Shown here piece after piece: positions 51,814-60,000 of a DNA stretch of 64,000 bases (position 1 is the stretch's first letter; every line of letters begins with the position of its first letter). Position numbers and translations under genes: made by a program. Source of the DNA: CAVVFX01 sp963777595 (GTDB lineage: Bacteria; Acidobacteriota; Terriglobia; Bryobacterales; Bryobacteraceae); the NCBI GenBank assembly GCA_963777595.1, contig CAVZRE010000065.1, positions 1-64,000 on the forward strand, given 5' to 3'. Below the pieces are notes generated by a model. It was not told where the DNA came from. It saw nothing but the letters and a program-made list of their open reading frames with translations, and ran no database searches.

Positions 51814-53032
51814 CCAGTTCCGCCGCGTCTTCACCTTCGTCGGCACGTTCGTCGACATGAAAGGCGCGGACAAATTTCCTGCCCTGATCCGCAAAACCGA
51901 GCCCAAACCGATCCGCATCTTCATGCAGGATGGCCGCAAAGACCATATCGTCCCCGATGAGCCTTGGGGCACATTTTATGCCGGCAGTTGGCCCATCAAT
52001 AACCAAGTCATGTACGAAGCCTTCGAGTCCGCCGGTTATGACGTCAAGTATGTGTTGGGCGATGAAGGACACAACGGTAAGCACGGCTCTGCGATCATGC
52101 CCGAAGTGCTCCGCTGGCTGTGGCGCGACTATCCCAAACCCATCGTGGTGCACGAACCCGCGGATATGAAATTGCCGGGCTGGGATCCCCGCGGCAAGGT
52201 TTTCACGCTTGTCTCAGCGGACAAGCCCTGGGAGCCTGTAGGCGCAGAGAATCATGTGATCGCCGCCCCAACCGCCGGCAAGAACGGCATAGTTTATTTC
52301 ATCAGCGGGAACAGAATTTACCAGTCGGATGCCTCAGGCAACGCGACCGTATTCAAGGACCATGCAGACGGCGTGAATGCCATCGCTTATGGACCCGACG
52401 GACGCATCTACGCATCCCAAGCCAACCGCAAGCGAATTATTTCTTATGGCCCCGGCGGAGACGAAAAAACATTTGCGACGAACTGCGACGCCGACCGCCT
52501 CGTGGTCAATGCGAAAGGAGAAATCTACTATACGGATACAGCGCAAAAGACCATCGTCCGCATCGACGCAAGCGGCCGAAAAACGGTCGCATATAGTGCC
52601 GGTGAAATCCAGCTGCCGGCGGGACTCGCATTCTCACCGGACCAAGCCATGCTGAACGTCACCGACGCACAATCCCGTTTTAGCTGGTCCTTCCAAATCG
52701 CAGCCGACGGTTCTTTAGTAAACGGCGAACCCTTCTATCGTTTGGAGATGCCCGAAACCGGATGGAAAAGCGAAGTCAGCGGCGTGACTGTCGACGCGAT
52801 CGGCCAGGTTTATTTCGCCACTCCTCTGGGCATCCAGATGACGGAAGCCAACGGACGCGTGGCCGCAATCTTTAACCCTCCCGCGCTCAATGCCGTTACC
52901 TCAGTCATCTTCGCCGGCAACAATCTGGACTGGCTCTACGTCACCGCGGGCGGCAAACTCTACCGCCGTCCCGTAAAGCAGCCCGGAGTAGCCATCTGGC
53001 AGCCGATAAAACCACCCAAGCCCCCGCTATAA
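51722..53032 (+). CDS. esterase C-terminal half fused to SMP-30/gluconolactonase-like propeller
   Basis: This frame carries the nucleophile region AIGGSSTGAVGAFVAAWNRPDQF, FMQDGRKDHIV (Asp region), VKYVLGDEGHNGKHG (His) and thus completes the esterase at about residue 280. A six-bladed SMP-30-like domain follows (GKVFTLVSADKPW, DGVNAIAYGPDGRIYASQANRKRI, ADRLVVNAKGEIYYTDTAQK, LPAGLAFSPDQAMLNVTDA). The whole is an exported two-domain enzyme of about 590 residues. The frame opens at 51722; the first ATG is 51857. Confidence 0.85.
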   Translation, partial: YNLSKDPNDRAIGGSSTGAVGAFVAAWNRPDQFRRVFTFVGTFVDMKGADKFPALIRKTEPKPIRIFMQDGRKDHIVPDEPWGTFYAGSWPINNQVMYEAFESAGYDVKYVLGDEGHNGKHGSAIMPEVLRWLWRDYPKPIVVHEPADMKLPGWDPRGKVFTLVSADKPWEPVGAENHVIAAPTAGKNGIVYFISGNRIYQSDASGNATVFKDHADGVNAIAYGPDGRIYASQANRKRIISYGPGGDEKTFATNCDADRLVVNAKGEIYYTDTAQKTIVRIDASGRKTVAYSAGEIQLPAGLAFSPDQAMLNVTDAQSRFSWSFQIAADGSLVNGEPFYRLEMPETGWKSEVSGVTVDAIGQVYFATPLGIQMTEANGRVAAIFNPPALNAVTSVIFAGNNLDWLYVTAGGKLYRRPVKQPGVAIWQPIKPPKPPL

Positions 53033-53093
53033 CTGGTTTCTAGAAATGGTCGCGCCGTGAACGCTGCAACCCATCAAGCTACCATAAAGGCAT

Positions 53094-53915
53094 ATGGTAA
53101 AAAGAGCCGGGAAGGTCCGCGTTCCTGATCTTCTCGAAATGAAGCGCACCGGCCGGAAGATCACCATGTTAACCGCCTATGACGCCACCATGGCAGGCAT
53201 TATGGACGGCGCCGGAATCGATGTGCTGCTGGTTGGCGATTCGCTTGGTATGGTGGTGCTCGGCGACGGAGCCACCGTCGGCGTCACCCTCGACATGATG
53301 GTCCATCACTGCCGCGCGGTCGCCAATGGCGCAACACGAGCCCTCATCGTGGCCGACCTGCCCTTCCTTACGTACACCAACACTGCCGATGCCCTCCGCA
53401 ACGCCGGACGGCTGCTTCAATCGGGTCGCGCCGCCGCCGTTAAAATCGAAGGCGGTGTCTCCGTCTCCCCAATCGTACGCGCTTTAACGGATGCCGGCAT
53501 TCCTGTCATGTGTCACCTGGGACTGTTGCCGCAGCACGAACATGTTCTGGGAGGTTTCCACGCCGTCGGTAAGACTCAGCCTGAAGCCGAGCAACTGCTA
53601 GCGGACGCCCACGCCCTCGAGGACGCTGGAGCTTTTGCGGTAGTGCTCGAATCGATTCCTGCTGAACTCGCTCGCCGGGTCACCAGCGAGTTGGAGGTCC
53701 CGACCATCGGAATCGGCGCCGGACCTCACTGCGATGGGCAAGTCCTGGTCAGCTACGATGCGTTTGGCCTCTTTCAGAGCTTCGTTCCCCGTTTCGTGAA
53801 ACGCTATGCCGACCTCGGAGCCGCCATGACCGAGGCCACCCATACGTATATTGACGAAGTGCGCAACGGAACCTTCCCGGCTTCCGAGCACTCCATCGTC
53901 ACCCTTCCGGAATGA
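53094..53915 (+). CDS. panB: 3-methyl-2-oxobutanoate hydroxymethyltransferase
   Basis: The first step of pantothenate synthesis, adding a hydroxymethyl group from methylenetetrahydrofolate to ketoisovalerate. 273 residues. MLTAYDATMAGIMDGAGIDVLLVGDSLGMVVLG, TRALIVADLPFLTYTN, AAAVKIEGGV, PVMCHLGLLPQ and IGIGAGPHCDGQVLVSYDAFGL are all present (metal and decarboxylation residues conserved). The stop overlaps panC by 4 bp. Confidence 0.98.
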   Translation: MVKRAGKVRVPDLLEMKRTGRKITMLTAYDATMAGIMDGAGIDVLLVGDSLGMVVLGDGATVGVTLDMMVHHCRAVANGATRALIVADLPFLTYTNTADALRNAGRLLQSGRAAAVKIEGGVSVSPIVRALTDAGIPVMCHLGLLPQHEHVLGGFHAVGKTQPEAEQLLADAHALEDAGAFAVVLESIPAELARRVTSELEVPTIGIGAGPHCDGQVLVSYDAFGLFQSFVPRFVKRYADLGAAMTEATHTYIDEVRNGTFPASEHSIVTLPE

Positions 53916-54766
53916 CCCCACAACTCGTCACGACCATAGCGCAATTGCGGGAGCGGATCGCGGCTGAGCGTCGTCAATCCCGCGTCATCGGCTGCGTGCC
54001 GACGATGGGCGCGCTGCACGCCGGGCATGGCGCACTCGTCGAACGCGCACGCGCGGCGTCGGATGTCGTCGTCGTCACTATCTTCGTCAACCCTCTCCAA
54101 TTCGACCGCCAGGACGACTACCGGCAGTACGCCCGGCAACTCGATGCCGACCGTGAATTCTGTGAGGCGTGCAACGTCGACATCCTCTTCGCCCCGTCAC
54201 GCGAGGAGATCTATCCCGAGCCCAGTGCCACCTTCGTCGAAGTGCCGGACTTCGCCACTCACCTGTGCGGCGCATTTCGTCCCGGACATTTCCGCGGAGT
54301 CGCTACCGTAGTCGCTAAATTATTCAATATCATTCAGCCGGATGCGGCTTACTTCGGCGAGAAAGACGGGCAACAACTGGCAATCATTCAGCAGATGGTG
54401 CGCGATCTCAACTTTCCGATTCAGATTGTGCCGGTGCCCACCGTCCGTGAGCCCGATGGCCTGGCATTGAGTTCCCGGAACCAGCGGCTGACCCTGGAAC
54501 AGCGTGCCCTTGCGCCAACCTTGTATCACGCCTTGACTGCAGGACTGCAATCCGTGGCTGCCGGCGAACGATGCGCTGACTATGTGAAAAGTGTGGTGCT
54601 CAAGGTGCTGGGAAGCCAACCGGAGATCCGCGTGGAGTATGTTGAGATCGTCGATCAGCGGATGCAACCTGTGGATACCATCGCCGCCGGCACAAGCCTG
54701 ATGGCCGCAGTATGGTTAGGTTCTACGCGTCTGATCGACAACGTGAAATTTACGCTTCAGGCTTAG
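53912..54766 (+). CDS. panC: pantoate-beta-alanine ligase
   Basis: Condenses pantoate with beta-alanine using ATP. 284 residues. GCVPTMGALHAGHGALVERAR (HxGH), IFVNPLQFDRQDDY, FAPSREEIYPEP, FRPGHFRGVATVVAKLFN, YFGEKDGQQLAIIQQMVRDLN and ALSSRNQRL are family blocks. It overlaps panB in an ATGA, and its end overlaps a minus-strand small gene by 17 bp. Confidence 0.98.
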   Translation: MTPQLVTTIAQLRERIAAERRQSRVIGCVPTMGALHAGHGALVERARAASDVVVVTIFVNPLQFDRQDDYRQYARQLDADREFCEACNVDILFAPSREEIYPEPSATFVEVPDFATHLCGAFRPGHFRGVATVVAKLFNIIQPDAAYFGEKDGQQLAIIQQMVRDLNFPIQIVPVPTVREPDGLALSSRNQRLTLEQRALAPTLYHALTAGLQSVAAGERCADYVKSVVLKVLGSQPEIRVEYVEIVDQRMQPVDTIAAGTSLMAAVWLGSTRLIDNVKFTLQA

Positions 54767-54890
54767 GCGAAGTCTCTACCGCTGCCGCAGGTGTGAGTAG
54801 CTTCTTCATCTCACGACCCCGCAGGCGCCGCGCAATCTTGGCCTTCCGCAATCTCCCATACCGGGACTTATCTCCATTTTTAGCTGACAT
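54750..54890 (-). CDS. small basic protein antisense to panC end
   Basis: 46 residues from ATG 54890. MSAKNGDKSRYGRLRKAKIA, then RRLRGREMKKLL and a Pro/Ala tail: very Arg/Lys-rich, like small ribosome-associated or nucleic-acid-binding peptides in Acidobacteria. The ribosome site is weak. It overlaps the 3' end of panC by 17 bp and occupies most of the gap to imuA. Not certain, but its codons look coding. Confidence 0.5.
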   Translation of the reverse strand: MSAKNGDKSRYGRLRKAKIARRLRGREMKKLLTPAAAVETSPKPEA

Positions 54891-55035
54891 GCTTCATTAT
54901 CGCCCGTGGCGATGAATTCCCGCCGATAATTATTCGCTGCCGCTCTTTTATAATGCGTCCCTGCCGGGCCTTCTCGCCGGTTCCGCTAACCTCTGGCCCC
55001 CCCTTGACTCCCCCTCCGGATTCTGCCAAATTATA

Positions 55036-55047
55036 GTTCAGGCGAAC
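55036..55047. promoter_or_regulatory. palindrome GTTCAGGCGAAC before imuA, candidate SOS operator
   Basis: GTTC-AGGC-GAAC is an exact inverted repeat 16 bp upstream of the imuA start at 55064. imuA/imuB modules are normally repressed by LexA, and LexA sites are palindromes of this size, though I do not know the LexA motif for this group. The sequence GGCGAA recurs 11 bases on. Function inferred from position. Confidence 0.5.
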
Positions 55048-55063
55048 AAAAGGCGAATAAACT

Positions 55064-55735
55064 ATGGCGACCTCACCCCTTCTTCACGACATCGAAGCTC
55101 GCTATGACGTGCGTTTTCGCTTGCCCCAACCGCGCACCGTCGAGCGCATCCCCACCGGCATCCCCGCCATTGACACCCTCGCGTCCGGAGGCATTCCCCG
55201 CGGCGCCTTGACCGAGATCTACGGGCCGCCTTCCTCCGGCCGCACCAGCTTGCTTTTTTCGACTTTGGCCCGGGTGACCGCTAACCAGGAGTACTGCGCC
55301 CTGATCGATACTTCGGACGCTTTTGATCCAGCCTCGGCTGCGGAAGCGGGAGTGCACCTCTCGCGCGTCCTGTGGATCCGCTGCGGCGGCAATGCCGAGC
55401 ATGCCTTGAAAGCGGCGGATTTGATCGTCCAGGCGGGCGGCTTCGGCTTGATCGTAATGGATCTCGCGGACACCCCGCCGCGCACCGCGGCACGGATCTC
55501 GCTGGCCTCCTGGTTTCGCTTACGGCATGCGGTGGAGCGCACCCCGGCTGCCCTGCTGCTCCTCGCCCAAACGTTGAACGCCAAGTCCTGCTCGTCCCTG
55601 CAATTGGAACTGCATCACAAGGAAGTGCGATGGTCCGGAGAGCAATTCGGTAAGCTTCTGCGCGGCATGCGGGTGCGCGCGGAGAGCCGCAAGCACCATC
55701 AGGCGCAATCGACGGAATTTGAGGTGCACAGGTGA
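55064..55735 (+). CDS. imuA: ImuA-like RecA-related protein
   Basis: The accessory protein of the ImuA-ImuB-DnaE2 mutagenesis complex. 223 residues. The RecA-like fold has PTGIPAIDTLASGGIPRGALTEIYGPPSSGRTSLL, where the Walker A Lys is Arg (GRT), and LIVMDLADTPPRT as Walker B. The C-terminus is basic. It is 3-4 bp from imuB (GTGA overlap). No dnaE2 in the window. Confidence 0.85.
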   Translation: MATSPLLHDIEARYDVRFRLPQPRTVERIPTGIPAIDTLASGGIPRGALTEIYGPPSSGRTSLLFSTLARVTANQEYCALIDTSDAFDPASAAEAGVHLSRVLWIRCGGNAEHALKAADLIVQAGGFGLIVMDLADTPPRTAARISLASWFRLRHAVERTPAALLLLAQTLNAKSCSSLQLELHHKEVRWSGEQFGKLLRGMRVRAESRKHHQAQSTEFEVHR

Positions 55736-56997
55736 ATTCAGCCTATGCCTGCCTTTATGCCTCGGGCAATCCGGCCCTCCTGCTGGAGTGCGCCACACGC
55801 TTTTCTCCTCTTATCGAGCAGACCTCGAATGAGGCCGTCATCTTCGACGTGGAAGGCATGGGACAGCTCTACCCGACACCCCGTCATCTCGCCGAAGCCA
55901 TCGTCGCCCAAGCCGGCATCCCGGTGAACATCGGGATCGCCGCAAATCCGGACGCGGCCTGGCATGCGGCGCGCGGCTTCAAAGGCATCACGGTCATTCC
56001 GCCGGGCGAAGAAGCCAAGGTGCTCGCGCCGCTGCCCTTGAACCTGCTGGGAGGCTCTCCTCAAACCGCGGAAACCCTCTACATCTGGGGTATCCGGACC
56101 TTTGGCGAGTTTGCCGCACTGCCGCCTATGGGGGTTGCGGCGCGCCTGGGCAAAGAAGGCGTGGGTCTGCAGCGTCTCGCGCGCGGCGAAGGCTATCGCC
56201 GGCTGCGTCTCCTCGAAGATGCGCTGCATTTCGAAGACGAGATCGAACTGGACGATCCCGTTGACCTGCTGGAGCCGCTCTCCTTCATCCTGTCCCGATT
56301 GTTGAACGACCTCTGCGCCCGGCTCAGCGCTCGCTCGCTCGCGACCACAGAAATCCGCTTGCGCCTGACGCTCGAATTGGCGCCTCCGCATGAAGCTACC
56401 CTGCGCTTGCCGGTACCCATGCGCGACCCCAAAGCTTTTCTCAAGATGCTGCAACTCGAGCTGGGCAGCCGTCCTCCGGGTGCGCCGGTATTGAAAGTGT
56501 GGCTGGCGCTGGAGCCGGCGCGCCCTAGAACCGAACAGCACGGGCTGTTTACTCCGCTCTCACCCGAGCCTGAAAAGCTGGAACTGACGCTGGCCCGTAT
56601 TCGCAGCCTGGTAGGCCCGGACAAAGCCGGCACGCCCGAAATACTGGACACCCATCGCCCCGACAGCTTCCGCATCGTCGCTTTAGGACAGGGCCCGCTA
56701 AGCGCCGCCGCCCCCCGGACGCACATGGCCCTACGCCGCTTTCGCCCCCGGCTATTCGCGCAAGTTCGTCTGCAGAGTGGACGTCCGTCACACGTGGCTA
56801 GTATGACGATGGCCAGCTTGTCGAGAGGATGTCCCGTACTTGCCTGTGCGGGACCTTGGCGTACCGCCGGCGAATGGTGGAAACCCGACCCTTGGGCGCA
56901 TGACGAATGGGACGTCGCGCTGGGCGATGGCGGAGTCTTCCGCCTGCACCGCGAACTCCCCACCGAGCGCTGGTTCTTCGAAGGCCGATATGATTAA
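55732..56997 (+). CDS. imuB: ImuB-like Y-family polymerase homologue, short form
   Basis: 421 residues from GTG 55732. FSPLIEQTSNEAVIFDVEGMGQLYPTPRHLAEAIVAQAG, IGIAANPDAAWHAARGF and VIPPGEEAKVLAPLPLNLL match the ImuB palm and thumb, with the little-finger domain after residue 170. The N-terminal part carrying the first polymerase motif is absent: it begins at about the second conserved strand. ImuB is a non-catalytic scaffold for error-prone replication, and this length fits acidobacterial relatives. Confidence 0.85.
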   Translation: MNSAYACLYASGNPALLLECATRFSPLIEQTSNEAVIFDVEGMGQLYPTPRHLAEAIVAQAGIPVNIGIAANPDAAWHAARGFKGITVIPPGEEAKVLAPLPLNLLGGSPQTAETLYIWGIRTFGEFAALPPMGVAARLGKEGVGLQRLARGEGYRRLRLLEDALHFEDEIELDDPVDLLEPLSFILSRLLNDLCARLSARSLATTEIRLRLTLELAPPHEATLRLPVPMRDPKAFLKMLQLELGSRPPGAPVLKVWLALEPARPRTEQHGLFTPLSPEPEKLELTLARIRSLVGPDKAGTPEILDTHRPDSFRIVALGQGPLSAAAPRTHMALRRFRPRLFAQVRLQSGRPSHVASMTMASLSRGCPVLACAGPWRTAGEWWKPDPWAHDEWDVALGDGGVFRLHRELPTERWFFEGRYD

Positions 56998-57003
56998 AGT
57001 AGT

Positions 57004-57071
57004 CAGTTATCAGTCGTCAGTGATCAGCCGCCCGCGAGCCATGAAAACTGATAACTGAAAACTGAAAACTG
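57004..57071 (+). repeat. hairpin plus tandem TGAAAAC repeats between imuB and lhr
   Basis: AGTTATCAGT (57005-57014) and ACTGATAACT (57047-57056) are perfect inverted repeats able to form a 10-bp stem. TGAAAACT then occurs at 57042-57049, 57056-57063 and 57063-57070. The tract separates imuB from the helicase gene by 81 bp. It looks like a small dispersed repeat or mobile relic. Confidence 0.65.
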
Positions 57072-57078
57072 GTTTCCC

Positions 57079-60000
57079 ATGCCGCTCTCCTCCTTCGATC
57101 CCCTGACAGCCGAATGGTTCACCAGCCGCTTCGGCTCTCCCACGGAGCCGCAGCTCGCCGGTTGGCCTGAAATTGCCTCCGGCCGCGATGTTCTTATTTC
57201 CGCCCCGACCGGTTCCGGCAAAACCCTCGCCGCATTCCTCATCTGCCTCGACACGTTAGTCCGCCAGGCCCGCAGCGGCACTCTCGCGCAGGAAACGCAG
57301 GTCGTTTACGTGTCGCCGCTCAAAGCGCTTTCCACCGACGTACACAAGAACCTGGAAACGCCGCTCGCCCAGATTGCCGAACTGGCCGCGCAACGCGGTA
57401 TTCCTCTCGCCCCCATCCGTACGGCAGTGCGCACCGGCGATACGCCCATGCCGCAGCGCCAGCAAATGACCAAGAAGCCGCCGCACATCCTGGTCACCAC
57501 TCCCGAATCCCTCTACATCCTGCTGACCGCCGAACATCCGCGACAGAATCTGCAAACGGTCCGCACCGTGATTGTGGACGAAATTCACGCCGTCGCCGAC
57601 GATAAGCGCGGCTCGCACCTCGCGCTCACTTTGGCTCGCCTGGACGCCGTAGTGCGCGCCACGGGTCGCGCTGCGCCGCAACGCATCGGCCTTTCCGCAA
57701 CCGTCCGGCCTATCCAGGAAGTGGGCTCATTTCTGAGTCCGGGCAAGTCCCCCAGCATCATCAATGTCGGACATCGCCGCGAGATGGGGCTCTCGATCGA
57801 AGTCCCCAATGATGAGCTCGGCGCGGTAGCGACCAGCGAGATGTGGGAAGAGATTTACGATCGCCTGGCCCGTCACATACTCAACCAGCGCACCACTCTT
57901 GTCTTCGTCAATACCCGCCGCATGTCGGAGCGCGTCGCCCATGCGCTCGGAGGACGGCTGGGACACGATGTCGTGCTGCCTCACCACGGCAGTCTCTCCC
58001 GCGCCTTGCGCCACGAAGCTGAATCGCGGCTCAAGAACGGTGAGTTGAAAGCCGTAGTGGCGACGGCCTCGCTCGAACTCGGTATCGATATCGGAACAGT
58101 CGACCTGGCCATTCAGATCGGATCTCCGCGCTCCATAGCGGTGTCCCTCCAGCGGATCGGCCGTTCAGGCCACTGGGTCGGCGCGAAACCGCAAGGCATC
58201 TTCTTCCCCACCACGCGTGACGAGCTGATCGAATGCGCCGCTCTGATCTATGCCATTCGCCAGGGAGACCTCGAACGGATCGAGATCCCCCAAAACGCGC
58301 TCGACATTCTGGCCCAACAAATTGTCGCCGAGTCGGCCTGCGAAACTTGGGACGAAGACGCTCTCTACTCGACGATCCGCGGTACGCACTCCTACCGCAA
58401 TATCCCTCGCCGCGACTTCGATGCCGTAGTGACAATGATGTCCGAGGGCATTACCACCGTGCGCGGACGCAGCGGAGCGCTGCTCCATCGCGACGAAGTC
58501 AACCATCGCGTGCGCGGCCGTCGCGGAGCGAGGCTCGCGGCCATCACCTCCGGAGGCGCGATCCCCGACACCGCCGCCTACGCCGTTATCGTGGAACCCG
58601 AAGGCAAGACCGTCGGCACCATCGACGAGGATTTCGCCGTGGAAAGCCTGACGGGCGATGTGTTCCTCCTGGGCACCCACTCCTGGCGTATCCGTCACGT
58701 CGGACAGGGCCAGGTCCGCGTCGAGGACGCGCATGGCGCGCAGCCCTCGCTCCCATTCTGGTTGGGAGAAGCTCCCGGACGTTCGGCGGAACTATCGCGC
58801 GCCGTATCGCAAGTTCGCGAAGGAGCGCTGGCAAGCCAGGAATTTCTCACTACGAATTGCGGCCTGGACGAAGCCGGCGCCAGGCAGGCGATCGCCTATC
58901 TGCAAGCTGGAGCGACCTCGCTCGGCGCCATGCCCACCACAACCACCGTGATCGCCGAACGCTTCTTCGACGAGTCCGGCGGCATGCAGTTGATCCTCCA
59001 CGCCCCCTTCGGCTCGCGCATCAATCGCGCCTGGGGACTCGCCCTCCGTAAACGCTTCTGCCGCACCTTCAATTTCGAATTGCAGGCCGCCGCGACCGAC
59101 AATGGCATCGTCATCTCACTCAGCGAGCAGCATGCCTTTCCGCTCGAGACCGTCTTCGAATTTCTTCATCCCGACACCCTCGAAGACGTGCTGCGCGAAG
59201 CCTTGCTGGTCGCGCCGATGTTTGCCGCGCGCTGGCGCTGGAATGCCAGCCGTGCGCTCGCGCTCCTGCGGTTTCGCGGTGGACGCAAAGTGCCCGCTCC
59301 GCTCCAGCGCATGCACGCTGAAGATCTGCTTGCCTCGGTGTTTCCAGACCAGGTAGCCTGCGCGGAAAACTTGACCGGACCCATCCGCATCCCGGACCAT
59401 CCCCTGGTCAACGAAACCATTGCCAATTGCCTGCATGAGGCCATGGATCTCGAAGGCTTGCGAAGCGTGCTCGAAGGTTTGCGAGACGGTAGCATTCGCC
59501 GCGTCGCGATCGAGAATCCGGTGCCCTCCGTTTTTTCGCACGAAATTCTCAATGCCAATCCCTACGCATACCTCGACGATGCGCCGCTAGAGGAACGCCG
59601 TGCGCGAGCCGTCCAGTTGCGAAGCACGCTGCGCACCGATGCCTCCCAAGGAGCCGGCATCCTGGATCCGGAAGCGATCGAGCAGATTGCCGCCGAAGTC
59701 TGGCCGGAGCCGCGCGATGCCGACGAACTGCATGACGCGATGCTCACCCTGATCCGCTGCCCCCGGCAAACCTCCTGGCAGCCGTGGTTCGAGGAGCTCC
59801 AAGCCACTGGCCGCGCGTTTTTGAACGCAGAGAATTTCTGGGTCGCCACCGAGCGCAAAGACACCATCAACGACACCTTGGCGATCGCACGAGGCTGGAT
59901 GGAATGTCTCGGACCCGTAACCGCCAGTGAATTGGCCCAGCATCTCGCCCTCCCGGTCTCGGACGTCCATATCGCTCTGGCCACGCTTGAAGCGGAGGGA

